Source of the DNA: an uncultured bacterium
Lineage (GTDB): Bacteria > Actinomycetota > Coriobacteriia > Coriobacteriales > Atopobiaceae
Direction: 5' to 3'
Length of the DNA: 11,201 nt
Assembly: GCA_905215465.1 (NCBI GenBank)
Contig: CAJMPT010000050.1
Span: 1-11,201 of the forward strand
The position numbers and the translations under genes were made by a program. The notes under the pieces are model-generated. The model did no database searches. It worked only from the letters and a program-made list of their open reading frames with translations, and was not told where the DNA came from. Positions 8,514-11,201 of this stretch are shown piece by piece (position 1 is the stretch's first letter; each line of letters begins with the position of its first letter).

Positions 8514-9089
8514 TCACAAGTTCTTGCGTCCCTCATACCTCTGGCGGCGCATGCACGCGGCCATGGCCTTAGAGACGCTCTCCCTGAGCCTCGGCGGTAA
8601 CCCCGCCGTCTGCCTCTCTATCTCTTCCCTCTCCCGAGTTGACAAAGGGACAGTCCCTTTGTCAACTTTTTCCGCCGTGCGAGAAGGGAGGGCGGCCCCC
8701 TCGCGCCCATCCCGCAACATGGGCTGCCCCGAGGTCTGCTCGGCCTTGGGCCGCGGCCGCTTGTTCTGCAGAAAGCGGACCTCGGAGTAGTCAAAGCCGG
8801 CGGTCTGGAGGCGCGCCAGGTAGATCTCGCGGTTGGCGTTGAAGTCCACCATGCGCATGCGGCTGTCCACGTAGACGCACAGGGCGGGTGCCATGCCGGG
8901 CGCCTTGGGCTTGCCCACAAAGACGCCGGTGGTGTGCTTGCGCTCTATGTCGCCGATGACGGAGTGCCAAGCCAGGCCCGCGGCGTGACCGGCGCCCATC
9001 TTGGCGCGCACCTCGGGACTCTCAAAGAAGTCGGACAGTACGCCTCCCAGGCTCTCGTCGTGCCCGCGCCAGTCCATCTCAGTCGCCAT
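8514..9089 (-). CDS. dciA: DUF721/DciA-family protein, candidate helicase loader
   Basis: This 191-residue protein has a DUF721 core at about residues 25-110, with the family's tryptophan motif (LAWHSVIGDIERKHT), a central strand (ALCVYVDSRMRMVDF) and a following LARLQTAG helix. A basic Pro/Arg-rich linker and a helical tail (REREEIERQTAGLPPRLRES) follow. DciA is the presumed DnaB helicase loader/operator of bacteria lacking DnaC or DnaI; Mycobacterium Rv0004 in this same position between recF and gyrB is a member. Function here rests on family and context. The ATG at 9089 overlaps the recF end by 11 bases, with GGAGG 9 bases upstream, so the two are translationally linked. The linker encodes KVDKGTVPLST from a perfect 29-base palindrome (8638-8666), which looks like an inserted repeat. 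Confidence 0.82.
   Translation of the reverse strand: MATEMDWRGHDESLGGVLSDFFESPEVRAKMGAGHAAGLAWHSVIGDIERKHTTGVFVGKPKAPGMAPALCVYVDSRMRMVDFNANREIYLARLQTAGFDYSEVRFLQNKRPRPKAEQTSGQPMLRDGREGAALPSRTAEKVDKGTVPLSTREREEIERQTAGLPPRLRESVSKAMAACMRRQRYEGRKNL
8638..8666. repeat. Perfect 29-base palindrome inside the dciA-like gene (REP-like)
   Basis: GTTGACAAAGGGAC and GTCCCTTTGTCAAC are perfect 14-base inverted arms around a single base. Five T follow on the plus strand (8667-8671), giving the look of a terminator on the non-coding strand. On the coding strand it stays open in frame as VDKGTVPLST in the linker. It resembles short palindromic genome repeats, but only one copy is visible here, so that identity is inference. 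Confidence 0.75.
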
Positions 9090-10167
9090 AGCCAACCACC
9101 TCCGCCCCGTCCAGCAGCTCAGGCGAGAAGTACCCCAGGTTGGTGGTGGTGATGACCGTCTGCACGCCGCGACGGGCAAAGCGCGTGACGGCCTCGCGAC
9201 GGCGCTCGTCAAGTTCGCTCATGACGTCGTCCAGGAGCAGCAGCGGCTGGTTGCCCACCACCTCGGCCGAGAGCAGCACCTCGGCCATCTTGAGCGCCAG
9301 CACCACGGAGCGCTGCTGGCCCTGGCTGCCGTATGCGCGGGCGTCGCGACCCTCGATGAGAAACGCCACGTCGTCGCGGTGCGGACCCACCGTGGTCTGC
9401 TGGCGGCGCAGGTCGTCGGGGCGCACCGCGGCAAGGCGGGCGCAGAAGAGCTCTCGCAGCTCGTCCTTGGAGAGGCCCAGGGCCTCTTCGCCCAGGCTGC
9501 AGAGGTAGCGGCACTCCAGGCCCTCCCCCGCGGCAAGCTCGCCGTAGACCTCGCAGACCTTGGCCCGCAGCCGCTCGAAGAGCCGCAGGCGGCCGTGGAG
9601 CAGCGTGGCGCCGCCCAGGGCCACCGAGGCGTCCCATGCGTCCAGCAGGTCAAGGTCGGGCCTCTCCTCCTTGAGCAGGCGGTTCCTCTGCTCGATGGAG
9701 CGCGTGTAGGTTGCCAGCACGCTCGCAAAGCCACGGTTTGCCTGGCGGCCAAAGTCGTCGAGCTCGTCTCGCCGGAAGGCGGCACTGCGCTTGACCAGCT
9801 GCAGGTCGTCGGGGGTAAAGAGCACGCTCATCAGGGTGCCGGAGACCTCGGAGGCCTGGATGCGCTTTCCGTTGCGGAAGAACTGCCTGCGACCCGAGAC
9901 CACGTCGCAGCGCAGGTCGACCACGCGGCCGTCCCCCTCCAGGCGCGCCGAGGCGCGGGCGGCCTGTGCGCCCTCGCGCACCAGCTGGGCCGGCGTGGGG
10001 TGCCTGAAGGAGTAGCCGGCCGTCAGCAGCTGCAAAGCCTCGACGGTGTTGGTCTTGCCCGCCGCGTTGGGACCGCACAGGATGGTGGTCGCCGGCGCAA
10101 GGCCGACGACCTTCTCCCCAAAGCTCCTGAAGTCCTGGAGCTCAAGCGTCTTGACCAGAAGTCCCAC
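9079..10167 (-). CDS. recF: DNA replication and repair protein RecF
   Basis: RecF is an SMC/ABC-type ATPase that binds ssDNA-dsDNA junctions and, with RecO and RecR, loads RecA at gaps and stalled forks. At 362 residues it has normal length. The Walker A motif is GPNAAGKT (32-39), the family motif TTVGPHRDD is at 258-266, the ABC signature is SQGQQ (281-285), and Walker B is LLLLDDVMSELD (309-320), followed by the usual D-loop region. The GTG start lies 15 bases after the dnaN stop with only a weak GGAG upstream, so it probably depends on translation of dnaN. The end overlaps the dciA-like start by 11 bases. The N-terminus GLLVKTLELQDFRSF matches the family. No defect is visible. Confidence 0.97.
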   Translation of the reverse strand: MGLLVKTLELQDFRSFGEKVVGLAPATTILCGPNAAGKTNTVEALQLLTAGYSFRHPTPAQLVREGAQAARASARLEGDGRVVDLRCDVVSGRRQFFRNGKRIQASEVSGTLMSVLFTPDDLQLVKRSAAFRRDELDDFGRQANRGFASVLATYTRSIEQRNRLLKEERPDLDLLDAWDASVALGGATLLHGRLRLFERLRAKVCEVYGELAAGEGLECRYLCSLGEEALGLSKDELRELFCARLAAVRPDDLRRQQTTVGPHRDDVAFLIEGRDARAYGSQGQQRSVVLALKMAEVLLSAEVVGNQPLLLLDDVMSELDERRREAVTRFARRGVQTVITTTNLGYFSPELLDGAEVVGYGD

Positions 10168-10182
10168 GAGCCCGCCGCTCCG

Positions 10183-11201
10183 CTAGAGGCGCACCGGCAT
10201 GAGCAGGTACAAGTAGTTGACCTCGCCGTTTGACTTGAAGATGCCCGGCTGCGTGGAGCCTTGAAGCTCCAGGCGCAGGCTCTTGGAGCCAGAGACCGCG
10301 TTCACGCAGTCAAAGACGTAGTGGTAGTTGAGGGCGATGGAGAGGCTCTGGCCCTCCACGTCGGTGTTCATGATCTCGGAGGACTCGCCCTGCTCCGGGG
10401 AGCTGGCGGAGAGCTTCATCAGCCTGCCGTCGGCGTCAATGTCAAAGCGCACGGAGGCGTTGGTGAGCGCGATGACTGACACGCGCTTGAGCGCGGCGGC
10501 AAACTCGGCCACGTCGATGTCCACCGCCGTGGCGCAGGAGGCCGGCAGCAGCTGCTTGTAGTCCGGGAAGTTGCCCTCGATGCGGCGGGAGACAAACGTC
10601 GTGGTGCCAAAGGTGAAGACCACCTGGCTCTCGGTGATGCCGATCTGGATGCTGTCCTCCAGGGTGGGCATGCTGAGCACGTCGTGGAACACGTTGCCGC
10701 TCACGATGGCACGGAAGGCCTCGTCGGCCGGGGACTCCACGGAGGCGTCACAGACGGCCAGACGGAAGGAGTCGGTGGCCACCAGGCGGATGGTGTTGTC
10801 CTCGACGGTCAGCAGGATGCCCTGCAGGATGGGGCGCGAGCTCTCCTTGGAAGTGACCTTGTAGACCTTGTCCACCATGGTGGAGAGAAGGTCACACGGA
10901 AGCTCGATCTGGCGCTCCGGGTTGACCTCCGGGAAGCCGGACCAGTCGCCGGCAGAGAGGGTGTTCAGACGGAAGGTGGACTTGTCGCAGGAGATCTCGA
11001 TGGTCCTCTCACCGCCCTCGAAGGTCACCGCGGCGTCGGAGAGGTTCTTCACTATGTTGGAGAGCACCTTGCCGGAGACCACGGTCTCGCCCGGCTCCTC
11101 GACGTTTGCCGGAATGAGGTGGCGGATGCTGATGGTGAGGTTGTTGGTCTGGAACTCAAGGGTGCCGTCGGCCGCCTTGATGTAGATGCCTGAGAGGATG
11201 G
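10183..11201 (-). CDS. dnaN: DNA polymerase III beta subunit, sliding clamp (5' end outside window)
   Basis: The clamp encircles DNA and holds replicative polymerase and repair factors through a hydrophobic pocket. The window holds the last 338 residues; about 30 N-terminal residues lie past the right edge. The reading frame enters at ILSGIYIKAADGTLEFQTNN, matching the first clamp domain, so the in-frame GTG at 11082 is internal and not the start. The C-terminus ends in YLYLLMPVRL, the canonical clamp ending that helps form the partner-binding pocket. It is the first gene in the window in the order of transcription; recF follows after 15 bases. dnaA and oriC are expected just upstream, to the right, by comparison with the conserved actinobacterial order. 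Confidence 0.97.
   Translation of the reverse strand, partial: ILSGIYIKAADGTLEFQTNNLTISIRHLIPANVEEPGETVVSGKVLSNIVKNLSDAAVTFEGGERTIEISCDKSTFRLNTLSAGDWSGFPEVNPERQIELPCDLLSTMVDKVYKVTSKESSRPILQGILLTVEDNTIRLVATDSFRLAVCDASVESPADEAFRAIVSGNVFHDVLSMPTLEDSIQIGITESQVVFTFGTTTFVSRRIEGNFPDYKQLLPASCATAVDIDVAEFAAALKRVSVIALTNASVRFDIDADGRLMKLSASSPEQGESSEIMNTDVEGQSLSIALNYHYVFDCVNAVSGSKSLRLELQGSTQPGIFKSNGEVNYLYLLMPVRL

Noticed and set aside
6370..8790. Open frame of 806 codons opposite gyrB
   Set aside because: Same strand-mirror effect; low-complexity product, no ribosome binding site, and it crosses the gyrB-dciA gap.
9001..10233. Open frame of 410 codons opposite recF
   Set aside because: Shadow of recF, which has intact Walker A, signature and Walker B motifs on the minus strand.
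10168..11201. Replication origin or DnaA boxes within the window
   Set aside because: Gene order places oriC nearby, but I saw no cluster of TTATCCACA-like boxes in any non-coding stretch here; it should lie to the right of the window.

Overview
The window looks like chromosomal DNA from a high-GC Gram-positive bacterium close to its replication origin. Reading right to left on the minus strand, the order is dnaN, recF, a DUF721/DciA-type gene, gyrB, gyrA, tRNA-Ile, tRNA-Ala. This is the classic actinobacterial origin-proximal order; Mycobacterium has the same series, including the Ile and Ala tRNA genes after gyrA. Two features point within Actinobacteria to the class Coriobacteriia (an Olsenella/Atopobium/Collinsella-like organism): a regulator that fuses a 12-helix membrane transporter-like domain to a LuxR-type DNA-binding domain, and a secreted von Willebrand A surface protein beside it. 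That assignment is inferred from gene content, not from a database search. dnaA and oriC should lie just beyond the right edge.

Layout, right to left: dnaN (5' end cut by the window edge, 10183-11201), recF (9079-10167) and a dciA-like gene (8514-9089) are tightly packed and probably co-transcribed; recF and dciA overlap by 11 bases. gyrB (6346-8373) and gyrA (3477-6254) follow, each after a spacer of about 90-140 bases, and gyrA ends in a strong intrinsic terminator. Convergent to gyrA, on the plus strand, is a bifunctional-nuclease-family (DUF151) gene (2820-3362). Upstream of it and divergent is a two-tRNA operon (Ile-GAT, Ala-TGC) with a clear sigma-70 promoter and a terminator. The left 2.2 kb is accessory: the membrane-bound LuxR-family regulator (730-2190) with a promoter and GACA/TGTC inverted repeats upstream, then the 5' part of a secreted VWA-domain protein (1-625) that runs off the left edge.

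The core genes work together: DnaN is the sliding clamp, RecF acts at stalled forks and gaps, the DciA-type protein is a candidate helicase loader, and GyrA/GyrB form the gyrase that relieves supercoils. The points most worth a second look are a perfect 29-base palindrome read in frame inside the dciA-like gene, a phenylalanine at the main quinolone-contact position of GyrA, a long acidic N-terminal extension of GyrA, a near-perfect palindrome in the gyrB-gyrA spacer, and the repeat-rich control region of the LuxR-family regulator. I did not find a clearly new multi-gene system such as a defence island, CRISPR array or mobile element.
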